The position numbers and the translations under genes are program-made. Source: Acarospora socialis (Eukaryota; Ascomycota; Lecanoromycetes; Acarosporales; Acarosporaceae). From it: a DNA stretch of 64,000 bases. Within the stretch, counting starts at the first letter, position 1; the number at the start of each line of letters is the position of its first letter. Under the pieces are notes generated by a model. The model did not search any database. It was not told where the DNA came from and saw only the letters and a program-made list of their open reading frames with translations. Below, one piece after another: positions 43,764 through 55,910 of this stretch. The DNA lies in the NCBI GenBank assembly GCA_025617375.2, contig JAMYGW020000005.1:496001-560000 (forward strand), read 5' to 3'.

Positions 43764-45745
43764 CTTTGAACACTCTTACAATATAATGCAGTGATGTCTG
43801 ATACACAAAAGAACATCTCAATCTTGTTCTTGAGACAAGCTCAAACAAACTCATCTTTATCATCTACTTCAGATAGAATGATGACACAATCAGCAATAAT
43901 GTCAGTTTAAACTATACAACTATCTTCAAGTACATCTAAGATACAGATATCAGATGTCTTTGATGAAGAATAAGAAAAGTTGCAAGTCTTTGTGACAAAG
44001 CTTGATCTGTATATTGAATTCAATCAATTAAAATTTTAAATCAATCAAAAAAAGACATTGTTTGCAACAATCTATCTCATAGATACAGTCTTCAATTGAA
44101 TTAATCTTAAACTGCATGAGTTTCTGAAAAAAGAATATGAAGAATGCAATGCAAACATGAAGTCAATGTTCAATGACTATGAACAATTTAAGAAAAAATT
44201 GAGAAAAGTCTTCAAAATAATTAATGAGAAAAGAGCAGCAAAGAAATGAGTTCACATTTTATGACAGAGTGAATCAGCAGCAGTATACATCATCAAGTTT
44301 CAATGATTAGCAGCACTTATCAGATGAAATAATGAAGCACTTATTTATCAGTACTATTGTAAGTTAAGAAAGTTCATTAAAAACAAGATAATCTGAACAA
44401 AACAATCAGACAATCTTCAGAAAATGATTAATCTGAGTATTAGTATTGATAGTCATCAATGAAAACAATAAATGAAACAAAAAGAATATCAAATGTCATC
44501 TATGATAAAAGATTAAGAAGAAAGCTTCTGATCATGAATAAAGTAATATGTTTTATTGATATAATATAGAGAGACAGACTCTATAAATCTCAATATAATC
44601 AAGAAGTACTGTTAGAAGTCATAAAAAACTAGATGAGTGAAGTCTGAATATCAGTTAAAGCAATTCACTAAGTCTCAGATGACATCACAAAACAAAATAC
44701 AAATGTATTATAACTGCAGAAAATCTGAACATCTTGTCTGAGAATGCAACAGATCTTGAATAAAAAGAAAAAATGTTGTAGTAACAGTCAAGAAGAATAT
44801 ACACATAGTGCATGACACTCTCAATTAAACAGTCTGTTACAATAACATGTGCAGAGTACACATGAACACAAAAGACAGAGTCAAATAATATTCTCAGAAA
44901 TTGCACAAAGACATAAGAGACAAATATAACACAATGAGTCAATCAATTTACAAGAAAGAACTAACTATTCTTACAAAAGAATATATCAAGAAAAACATTC
45001 TTGATGCTGAGATCAAAGAGACTGATACTCAAGAAACTCAGATAGAAAAAGATTACAGTGATAATATTTGACAAGCACTGAATTTGAATGTGAATCAGAA
45101 AAAAATTGATGAATAAAAAGTCAATATAAGACTGAAGAAAGCATATCAGCACTCAAAAAATCAATGTAAAACATTGAAGAAAAATAAGCTTCAGTTTAAG
45201 AAGCAAGAGCTTGAACAAGAAATGCAAGCTTGAAAATGAGAAGCACAACACAAAAGTATAAAGAAAAAAGAGACATATAATCAGTTAAAAAAGTTAATGA
45301 TAACTGTTAAAGATGAATGTTTCAGCAGCAATAATACTGTATTGTTAAAATTTCTTGTTTAAAAAACAAAGAGTCACAAGATTGAGATATGCTTATCTGA
45401 AAAATATATTACACAGAATAAAAATAAATAAATCTTCAGCAGAAAATATATATTATCTGAATTTCTGCAAAGAGTAAAAGTCATTAAGAGTCAGTTACAG
45501 ATGAAGTACAATCAGTATGAACTTCAACTACATTCAGAAAGATGCATTGAGCAATACAGTTTAAAGTATATGAATTTTATGATCAAAAAGAAATCAGAAT
45601 GATTTCAAGAACTTTAAAGACAAGTTAAAGAATCAAAAAAGTCAAAAAACAAAAAGCTTTCTTGACAAAACTAGAAAGCAAGAAGCTAACAATATTTTAA
45701 AGACAAAACAATGATCATCAGATATAAATCATAATTGAGATCAAT

Positions 45746-46097
45746 TGTAACATTTTAATCTAAGATTTCTTGAGTATGTAGAGCTAAAAGTTTGTGCTTA
45801 TTGATATAACAGCTGATCTGAAATGATTCTGATCTTTAACTTTTAAATGATTACTTAAGTTGAACATGATTCTTTTCATAAGAAAAATGATTGTGACTAT
45901 ATACTGAGTCTGCTTGCTGATCTTGTCATTAAGTCTGTTGAGATGACTCATTCATGCAATCTGTTGAGCTTGCTCATCAAGTTCATCATTGAGCATATTG
46001 AGATGTCACATGACTGCTGTCTAAACATTTCTTAAACATATGTCTTTTGTGTGTATACATCAGTCTGCTCTAAGTTCATTTCAACTTGATCATAACA
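45746..46097 (-). repeat. element C 3' LTR
   Basis: 352 bp, matching 51574-51925. Its GTTGAACATGATTC and ACTATATACTGAG stretches correspond to parts of A's LTR, which suggests that A and C are related subfamilies. Confidence 0.9.
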
Positions 46098-46171
46098 TTA
46101 TTCTTTTCTTCTCAGACACTAATTCTCTAAAATTTATATAAGTAAGAGTATTTACATCATTCACTGTCAGC

Positions 46172-46580
46172 AATGATGCTTTCTAAAAATTCAAATTGTT
46201 TAAGAATCACAAAGAAAATTCAGATTGATGATGTGTCTACTTTGTTTTCTTGTGACTATTGTGTTTGTTGTGACATTGATTGTTTTGTAATGAAATTCTG
46301 ATCAAAATGCAATAAATATACTTGCTGTGATCATCTGTATATCAGTATATTGTAAGAGTTTCTTAATAGAACTTGTTTTTTGCTTTGAAAGAAAATAAGT
46401 AAAGCAAACAGTGAATTGACAGTCAAGCATGCTGAACTTACTGCACTTTTCTTAAAAATTGTACATCTTCAGAAAACACTGAATCAGATGAACTGTCATG
46501 CTTCACAGAAGACTGACTGTTTTGTTGTTGAACTTAATAGTGATAATGATGAAACTGAGAATGAAGATTCTCAAACAATA
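46172..46580 (+). other. fossil Cys-rich ORF antisense to element C pol
   Basis: This has the same position and order as the antisense ORF in element A: a start resembling MLSKNSNCLRITKK, a Cys cluster (SCDYCVCCDIDCFVMKF), a second Cys group (KCNKYTCCDH), and an acidic tail near 46,540. It is broken. It is supported by positional and motif match to A, not by an open frame. Confidence 0.55.
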
Positions 46581-49500
46581 TCATAACTTGTTAACTTGAT
46601 GTTGTCATTCTTCTGAACTAATGTTAACTTCTTTTTTTAAAATATTGAAGTGTTCTTGTGCAGTTCTTAAAATTCTCTTTGAATTTTCAGATGTTTTCTG
46701 AGATGTCATAATCTTTTCATTTAATGAGATAGTGAGTTTTCTCATTAATCATTCTCTTTTCTAAAATATTCTCAACTTCATATTCTTTGTCAGATTCAAC
46801 AGATATTTCATTAATTTGAAGTGATATGAACTGATTGCAGTGCTGTAGCATGAATGCATAAAATACTGAGTGTATTCTTATCTTCTTGAGTAAGTCTAAC
46901 TCATAGTTTAACTTCTTGATGTTTCATATGATCTTGAATGATTCAATACTTTTGTTTTTCAGCTTCTTGCTTCTTTCTTTAGTTCTTATATTGTTTATTT
47001 TTAAATATATTTTTTCTTTTTTCTTGAATGATCTTGTATCTGTTGTTTATTCTGTCTGCTGTTCAATCTGTTCTGTTAGATTTTGATGCAGTTTTTTCAT
47101 TTAAGCAATGTTCAAAATCATTTTTTGACTCTGTGATCTGTGTTCTTTGAAATTTTGTTATATCTCTGAATTATAGTCATAGTTCACATAGAAAGATGTC
47201 TCTCTCATGATTTTGTTTCTTGTGTTGTTGTATGTGAACTGTGCTGTTAACAACAGTCATACTCAGTTGTCTTAACTTTTGTTGATATAGTGTCTCAAAT
47301 ACATTTTTATCATCTGATTTATTCATTTGCTCTGCTCATTTGTCTGTGAATAATATGCTGTTAATGTCTTATGTTTTATTCTGAGTTCTGCTGTGAGTGT
47401 TTTTCAAAATTTGCTTGTAAACAGTTTATTTCTGTCAGTGATAAGTTCTTTTAATAGTCTGTAATTGTTAATTAATTCTTGCAGTATAATATACATCAAT
47501 ACTGATGCTGTTGCAGTTTCTTTGAATGAAATGAACATTGTGTACTTAATTAATCTGTTCACTATAATTAATATACTATTGAATTTCACTCTTCATGTCA
47601 GATCTTTTGATGATGATAACTTTATAATGAAGTTTATGATAACTGATTTTCATAATGCATTCAGTGTGTCTAGTTGCATTACTTTATTATATCACTTATC
47701 TTGATTAATCTTGTTTCTTCAGCATGAATTGCACACAGTGATTATTTTGATGATTCAATTTTGAAGATCATTAACATTATATCTTCTTTGCACTAAATTC
47801 TCAGTGCATTTGATTTCTAGATGTTCATCAACTCTGCTGTAGTGACACATCTTGATAAGTTCTTTATCTATTAAGAAAGCTTGCTTCATCTTGTATATTG
47901 CTGTTAAACTCTTTATAAGAACTCTGTTGTTGTCTTTGTTGAGAATTTCTGTGTGTATTGTCTGTACATCTTCATAATTGAGTTATTTACTCAAGACATT
48001 CACTTCATCATTCTCATTACTCTTCTTGTAATGAATCTGAAATTTATAATCTGTTAACTGCTCTGCTCAATAAATTTGTTGTTGATTGAGTTATTTTGTC
48101 ATTGCAAAGTTTCTCAGATTCTTATGATCAGTATAAATCTGAATTGACTTCTCTGTTTTTGCAAGATAAGATTTTTAGTCTTGTAGTGCTTTCACTATTG
48201 CAAGAAGTTTCTTGTCATGAATTTCATATCTTTTTTTGAGTTCTGATAACTTTCTAAATTGATATGCTATGAGCTTCTGTTGTTTCTTCTCAATCTGATA
48301 TAAATATGTTTTTACTGTGAAATCTGAAGCATCAGTTTTCAGTGTCTTCTTATATATTGAATTGAGTATTCTCAGATGTGTCATTTCACTAAAACTTTTC
48401 TTTAATATGTGAAATGCATTCTTCTGTTTCTTATTTCAATGTTATTTTTCATTTTTATGTGTTAAATGTGTCAGTGATTCTGCAATTCTTGTGTAGTTTG
48501 ATATGAACTTTCAATAATAGTTTGTTAATTTTAGAAAGACTTGTACTTTCTTAATTTGTTTCAGTGTTAATCAGTCTCTGACTGCTTCTGTCTTCTTTAA
48601 ATTCTTTTTGATTTGTTTAGATTGAATTACATAATCTAAAAACTCAACTTTTTTAATTTTAAATCTGCTCTTTGATCTTTTCATGTACAGAGTTCTCTCA
48701 TTGAGTCTTGTCAATATTTTTTGCACATGTTTGTGATGCTTCTTCAAGCTTTCTGAATATATGAGAATATCATTAAGATATGTGATCACAAAGTCATCAA
48801 GATACTCTTTCAACATATTGTTGATCAATCTCTGAAAGATGACTGATGCATTTTTTAACTTAAATAACATAACAGTATACTTATAGTGTTCATATCTTGT
48901 TCAGAACACTGTCTTTCATTTTTTATCTTTTTTCATTTTAATTTGATAATAGATGTTCTTAAGATCTAAGCTCATGAATTACTTAATTTTGTCTAACTGA
49001 TTCTGCAATTCTTTTATCAGTGATAGAGAATAATTATCTTGATGAGTTATTTCATTGAGTTGTCTGTAATCAACACATAGTCATTTCTTGTCATTCTTCT
49101 TTAATATGAACAGAATTGAGTATTCTGTCAGTGATTTTAATGATTTTATGAATTCTCTCTTAAGATTCTCATCAAGATAAGTTTTAACTTTCTTGAGTTG
49201 ATCTTTGCTCATTGAGTATAATGACATTCACTTTGATTGCTTCTCATTCAATAGTGATATTTCATGATTTCATGACTTATGCTCTGATAAGCTCATCTTT
49301 GATTGTTTGAAAATCTTGTATGTGTTTTTGATTGCACATATTTCTTTTATAACTTAATCAATTCTCAGATTTCTTCTGCATAATCAGAGCATCTCTAGTA
49401 TCACATTGTATTTGATTAACTTCATAACATCAAACATTATTTCTTGTGAGTTTTCAAGAATTGAGACTTTTACACAGATTTTCTCATCAATTCTTTTGAT

Positions 49501-51573
49501 GACTTCATTCATCATTTGTATGTTGAATGAACAGTGCACTCACTGTGTCACTAATTTCAACATGTTGACTATTCATCAGCTCATGATATTACTGTTTATT
49601 TCAAAATTCATCAATGTGCTGATCTGATGTTCATTGATTGTGATTTTGATTCATATTCAATGATCATTGTTTTGTCTTTAAGATGTTGCTAGCTTTTTAT
49701 TCTTTAGTCTTGTTGAGAAAGTTCTTCATTTTTTGATTCACTTAATTGTTCAGTTCATCTTCATAGTTCTTGAAATCATTCAGATTTTCTTTCAATCATT
49801 AAATTTGCATACTCTAGACTATATTGTTCAATGCATCTTTCTGAATGTAGTCAGAGTTTGTATTAATTGTACTTTATCTATAACTGACTCTTAATGACTT
49901 TTATTCTTTGCAGAAATTTAAGTAGTATATATTCTTCACTGAAGATTCATCTGTCTTCATTTTGCATGATATATTCTTCAGATAAGTATATCTTAACTTT
50001 GTGACTTTTAATTTTTCACACAAGAAATTCTGATATTGATTCTCTCATGACTGTTTGTATATCTCTTATTAGATCATCAAATTCTTTGTATATCTCTGCT
50101 TTCTGTTTATAGATTCTTTGTTTTTTTCTCAGTATCTTTTTGCTGACTAATGCTGCTTTTCTTTGAGCACTTAGATCTCTTTCAATCTTTATTCAGTATT
50201 CTCTTGAGAACTCTGTCTCAGTATTGTTCAAACTTTCTTTTGTGAGTGTATTGTTATCAGAAAATATTCAAGATTCATCAATTTGAAATTCATGATCATC
50301 AGTCTCTTCAATGTCATCTTCAAGAACTTTGTCTTCTTTCTCAGCATCAAGAACTCTTTTCTTGATAAGAATAGCTAATTCTTTCTTGTAGATTGATTAA
50401 CTTGTTGCATTATATCTGTTTCTCACATCTTTGCATGATTTCTGAAGATATCATCTGACTTTATTTTTTGTGTTTATATGTACTCTGCACATGTCATTGT
50501 AGCAGACTGTTTAACTGAGAGTGTTGTGCACTATGCATGTATTTTTCTTGACTATCACTACAACATTTTTTCTTTTCATCTGAGATCTATTGCATTCTTA
50601 AACAAGATGTTCAGATTTTTTACAGTTGTAATACATTTACATTTTGTTTTGCAGTGTTATCTAAGACTTAATGAATTACTCTGACTGACATTCATACTCT
50701 GTTCATCTAGTTTTTCATGATTTCTGATGATGTTTCTTAATTGTATTGAGATTCATAGAGTTTGTCTCTCTATATCTTATTAATAAAATATATTGCTTTA
50801 TTCACAGTCAGAAGCTTTCTTCTTGATCTTTTATCATAGATAACATTTAATATTTTTTTTGTTTCATCTGTTGTTTTCATTGACAACTATTAATGTTAAT
50901 ACTCAAATTAATCATTCTCTGAAGATTGTTCAATCATTTTGCTCAGACTATCTTGTCTTTGATGAACTTTCTTAACTCATAATAGTACTGATAAATGAGT
51001 GCTTCATTATTTCATCTAATAAGTGCTGTTAACTGCTGAAACTTTGTGATGTATACTGCTGTTGATTCACTCTGTTGCAAGATATAAACTTATTTCTCTG
51101 CTGCTTTTTCTTCATCAATCACTTCAAAGATTTTTCTTAATTTTTTCTTAAACTGTGTATAGTCATTGAACATAGACTCTGTGTTTGTGTTGTATTCTTT
51201 GTATTTTTTTTCTAGAAACTCATGCAGCTTGAGATTGACTCAGTTAAAGACTGCATTCACAAGATAGATTGTTGCAAACAATGTCTTTTCTTGATCAGTT
51301 TGAAACTTTAATTGATTAAATTCAATGTACAAATCAAGCTTAATCACAAAGACTTGCAACTTTTCTCTTTCTTCATCAAAAATATCTGATATCTGTATCT
51401 TAGATACATTTAAAGATAGTTGTATCATCAAGACTAACATCACTGATTATGCTGTCACTCTATCTGAAGTAAATAGTAGAGATGAGTTTGTCTGAACTTG
51501 TCTTAAAAACAAAGTTAAGATGTTTTTCTGTGTGTCAGACATCATACTCATTATATTGTAAGAGTATTCAAAG

Positions 51574-51925
51574 TGTAATGTTCTAATCTAAGATTTCTTG
51601 AATATGTAGAACTAAAAGTTTGTGCTTATTAATATAACAACTGATCTGAAATGATTCTGGTCTTTAACTCTTAAATGATTATTTAAGTTGAACATGATTC
51701 TTTTCATAAGAAAAATAACTGTAACTATATACTGAGCTTACTTGCTGACCTCACTGTTGAGTTCATCAAGACAGCTTGTTCATACAATCTGTTGAGCTTG
51801 CTTGTCAAGCTCATCATCAAGCATGTTGAAATGTCATATAACTACTGTTTAAACATTTCTTAAATCTATGTCTTCTGTATATATGCATCAGTCTGTTTTA
51901 AGTTCATTCTGACTTGACTGTAACA
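51574..51925 (-). repeat. element C 5' LTR
   Basis: 352 bp, from TGTAATGTTCTAATC to CTTGACTGTAACA, pairing with 45746-46097. Confidence 0.9.
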
Positions 51926-54900
51926 TCAATAAACATTAAATTAATACATTGATGAACTTTGAAGCAGATGATAACATTATAAGTTGAAAGATGATTAATA
52001 TGTTGAAATTAATGACACAGTGAGTGCACTGTTCATTCAACATATGAATGATAAATGAAATCATAGAAAGAATTCAAGAGAAAATCTGTGTGAAAGTCTC
52101 AATTCTTGAAAACTCACAAGAGATAATCTTCAATGTTATGAAATCAATTGAATATGATGCAATGCTAGAAATGTCTTGACTGTATAAAAGAAATTCAAAG
52201 ATTAATTGAGTTACAAAAGAAATATGCACAGTCAAAGACACATATGAAATCTTTAAACAATCAAAGATGAACTTATCAGAACATAAATCATAAAATCATA
52301 AAATATCACTATTGAACAGAAAGCAACTTAAGTGAATGTCATTATACTCAATAAGTGAGAATCAACTCAGAGAAATTAAAATCTATCTTGACAAAAATCT
52401 CAAGAAAGAATTTATAAAATCATCAAAATCATCAACAGAATATTCAATTCTGTTTGTATCAAAGAAGAATGACAAAAAACAATTATGTGTTGATTACAGA
52501 CAACTCAACAAGATAACTCATTGAGATAGTTATTTTCTATCATTGATAAAAGAGTTGCAAGATCAATTAAACAAGACTAAGTGATTTATGAACTTAGATC
52601 TTAAAGAGATCTACTACTAAGTTAGAATGAAAGAAGATAAAGAATGAAAAACAGCATTCTAAACATAATATGAACATTATAAGTATACTGTTATGTTATT
52701 TGAGTTAAAGAATGTTTCTGCTATCTTTTAATAACTAATTAATAATATATTAAGAGAATATCTTGATGATTTTGTAATCATATATCTCAACAATATTCTG
52801 ATATATTCAGAAAATCTTGAAGAGTACTGCAAGCATGTGTGCAAGATATTGACAAGACTCAATGAAAAAACTCTGTACATAAAAAAGTCAAAAAGCAGAT
52901 TCAAGATCAAGAAAATTAAGTTTTTAAACTATGTAATTTAATCTGAACAAATCAAGAAAAATTTAAGAAAGACAAAAGCAGTCAGAAACTGATTAACATC
53001 AAAACAAATTAAGAAAGTACAGATCTTTCTAAAATTAATGAATTATTATTAGAAATTTGTATTAAACTATGCAAGAATTGTGAAATCACTGACACATTTG
53101 ACACACAAAAACAAAAAATAGCATTGAGATGAGAAGCAGAAAGATGCATTTCACATATTAAAGAAAAGTTTTAGTGAAATAGCACATCTGAGAATACTCA
53201 ATTCAACATGCAAAAAAACACTGAAAATCAACACTTCAGATTTCACAATAAACACATATTTATATTAAATCAAGAATAAACAACAGAAACTCATAGCATA
53301 CTGATTTAGAAAGCTATCAGAACTTAAGAAAAGATATGAAATTCATGACAAAGAACTTCTTGTAATAGTGAAGACACTGCAAAACTGAAGATCTTATCTT
53401 GCAAAAACAAACAAGTCAATTTAAATCTATATGAATCATAAGAATCTGAGAAACTTTGCAATGATAAAACAACTTAATTAACAACAGATTCATTGAGCAA
53501 AACAGTTAGCAGACTATGAATTTCAGATACATTACAAAAAAAATAATAAGAATAATAAAGTAAATGTCTTGAGCAGATAATCTGATCATGAAAATATACA
53601 AATAATATATGTCAAAATTTTAAGCAAAGACAACAGAGAAATTTTCACAAAGAACTTAACAGCAACATACAAGATAGAGTAAACTTTCTTAACAGATAAA
53701 AAACTTATCAAAATATGTCACTACAGCAGAGTCAGAGAACATCTAGAAGTTAAATGTACTGAGAACTTAGTATAAAAAAAATGTAACATTAGTGATTTTA
53801 GAAATTAAATCATCAAGATAATTGCTGTGTGTGACTCATGTTAAAGAAACAAGATTAATTAAGATAAACAATATAATGAAATAACATGATTGAATGCATC
53901 AGATGTGTTATGAAAGTCAGTTATTATGAACTTTATTACAAAATTATTATTCTCAAAGAATTCAGCATGAAAAGTGAAATTCAACAGTATATTGATTATA
54001 GTAAACAGATTAATCAAGTACATGATGTTCATTTCATTTAAAGAAACTGTGACAGCATCAGTATTGAGGTACATTATACTGTGAGAATTAATTAACAATC
54101 ATAAACTATTAAAGAAATTTATCATCAACAGAGACAAACTGTTTACAAGCAGATTTTGAAGAACACTTATAGCAGAACTTGAGATAAAACACAAAATGTT
54201 GACAGCATACTACTCACAGACAGATGAGTAGAGCAAATAAATGAATTAAACAGTAAAAACATACTTAAAACACTATGTCAACAGAAATCAGAACAACTAG
54301 ATATGACTGTTGTTAATGATACAGTTTGTATACAACAACACAAAAAACAAAATCATGAAAAAAACATCTTTCTATGTGAACTATGATTATAACTCAGAGA
54401 TATGATGAGATTTCAAGAAACATGAATCACAAAGTTAAAAAGTGATTTTGAACATTGCTCAACTGAAAAAACTGCATCAAGATCTAACAAAATGAATCAG
54501 ACAGCAGACAGAATAAACAATAAAGACAAAATCATTTGAAGAAGAAAAGAAAATATATTTAAAAACAAACAACATAAAAACAAAGAAAAGAAACAAGAAA
54601 CTGAAAAATAAAAGCATTAAATCATTCAAGATCATACAGAATATCAAGAAACTAAGCTATGAGCTAGATTTACTTAAAAAGATGAAGATACATTCAGTAT
54701 TTTATGCATTCATGTTACAGCACTGTAATCAGTTCATATCATCTCAAATCATCAAAATGTCTGTCAAACTCACAAAGAATATGAAGTTGAGAATATTTTA
54801 AAGAAGAGAATGATTAGTAAGAAAGCTCACTATCTTGTTAAATGAAAAGATTATAATATCTTGAAAAACACATAAGAACTTAAAGAAAATCTCAAGAACT

Positions 54901-54959
54901 ACACAAGAACACTTTAATGTTTTGAGAAGAAAACAGAGAATTAAATTGTCAAAAATCAG

Positions 54960-55480
54960 ATGACATGATGTTGAACAACTGTGACAAGATCTCAGTTAAC
55001 AGATTATCAATGATCATTTCATCATCATTAAACAACTCTTGCACAAGACAGAGAGTCTTTGTTTTTGTATGATCTTGAGTTTGACAAAGAGTCTTGCATA
55101 ATTAAGAAAGTTTTGCAAGAATAAATATCTGCTCAGTAATGAGACAGAATTGCTCTTTGAGTTTGTGAGTTTACTCATTTTCAATTTCACAGATTTTCAA
55201 TTCAAGTTGAGAATGAACACAGTTCAGTGACTTTCAAGTAATATCAACACAGAATCTATCACAACAAGTGCACTTCACACATTTCTTATGAAATACAGAA
55301 TTCATCACAATGCAGAGACAGCTCTTAAACTGATAGAAAAAATAAGAGATCATGAAGAAATTACTGTGATTAAATATCTCTTTAACAACACAAATACAGT
55401 TGTTGATGTCAGCAGAGATTGTGCACTTTTAAAGCATTGTGAAGATGAGAAATCAAGGTTTTCTTATATACTCTCACTTA
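54960..55480 (-). other. fossil Cys-rich ORF region antisense to element B pol
   Basis: In B the pol frame is on the plus strand, and the region between chromodomain and 3' LTR carries, on the minus strand, the degraded counterpart of the antisense ORF seen in A and C. The flanking TTTAAGTGAGAGTATAT, just outside its start, is shared with A. The plus-strand open frame at 55288-55485 is only its mirror. Confidence 0.45.
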
Positions 55481-55521
55481 AATAAATTCTTTGAAACAAG
55501 AATTCTGAAGAGAAAAAATAA

Positions 55522-55905
55522 TGTTATAATTAAATTCAGAGAAGTTAGATGTTACAATTAAACTCAGAAAAGTTAGAGAAAAGTGATTCTGTATATACAG
55601 CAGAACAGAATAGAAAGATATGATTTGATGATTATGTGATGATGAGTATGACTTAATAGTTACATAATGTCAGGTTCAACAAAGTGACATTATCAAGCTG
55701 TTATATTTGAAGTCTGAGAAGCTTCAAGTTCATAGTATATAGATAGAGCTGATTTTTCTATGAAGTCAGTTGTGTTCAACTCATCTAGTTATGTAGTATT
55801 TATTATTTACTGATTTACTCAATTATATCATACAAATCATTATATCAACAAGCACAAATCTCTAGCTCTAATATACTCAAGAAATTTTAGATTTAGAATG
55901 TAACA
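55522..55905 (+). repeat. element B 3' LTR
   Basis: 384 bp with the tandem 28-bp start unit and a TTTAGAATGTAACA end, followed by the TATTT target duplication. Confidence 0.9.
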
Positions 55906-55910
55906 TATTT

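Larger units (their letters stand above)
45746..51925 (-). mobile_element. element C: Ty3/Gypsy chromovirus inserted in B, broken
   Basis: The LTRs are 45746-46097 (3') and 51574-51925 (5'), each 352 bp. The target duplication is TCAAT at 45741-45745 and 51926-51930. A purine tract on the minus strand adjoins the 3' LTR (46098-46113). Minus-strand parts from right to left: gag about 50,000-51,530 with a CCHC knuckle near 50,620, protease about 49,400-49,600, reverse transcriptase about 48,570-49,260, RNase H about 48,150-48,390, integrase about 47,250-47,800, and a chromodomain near 46,690-46,790. A fossil antisense Cys-rich ORF lies at about 46,172-46,580. Length is 6,180 bp. It is more heavily mutated than A and broken in dozens of places. 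It separates B's gag from B's protease. Confidence 0.92.
37305..55905 (+). mobile_element. element B: Ty3/Gypsy chromovirus, full span, twice interrupted, broken
   Basis: The 5' LTR is 37305-37567 continued at 43643-43763, and the 3' LTR is 55522-55905. Both total exactly 384 bp and are framed by TATTC/TATTT target duplications. A polypurine tract (GAAGAGAAAAAATAA) precedes the 3' LTR. Without elements A and C the length is about 6.3 kb. Parts in plus order: gag with a CCHC knuckle near 44,700, protease about 51,970-52,200, reverse transcriptase about 52,330-52,850, RNase H about 53,230-53,470, integrase about 53,690-54,560, a chromodomain-like end near 54,780-54,880, then an antisense Cys-rich fossil ORF. 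It is inactive, with reading frames broken in dozens of places. It is the oldest of the three nested elements, because A and C lie inside it. Confidence 0.92.

Noticed and set aside
55288-55485. 65-residue plus-strand frame near element B's 3' end
   Set aside because: It is the complement of the fossil antisense ORF region and has no independent support.
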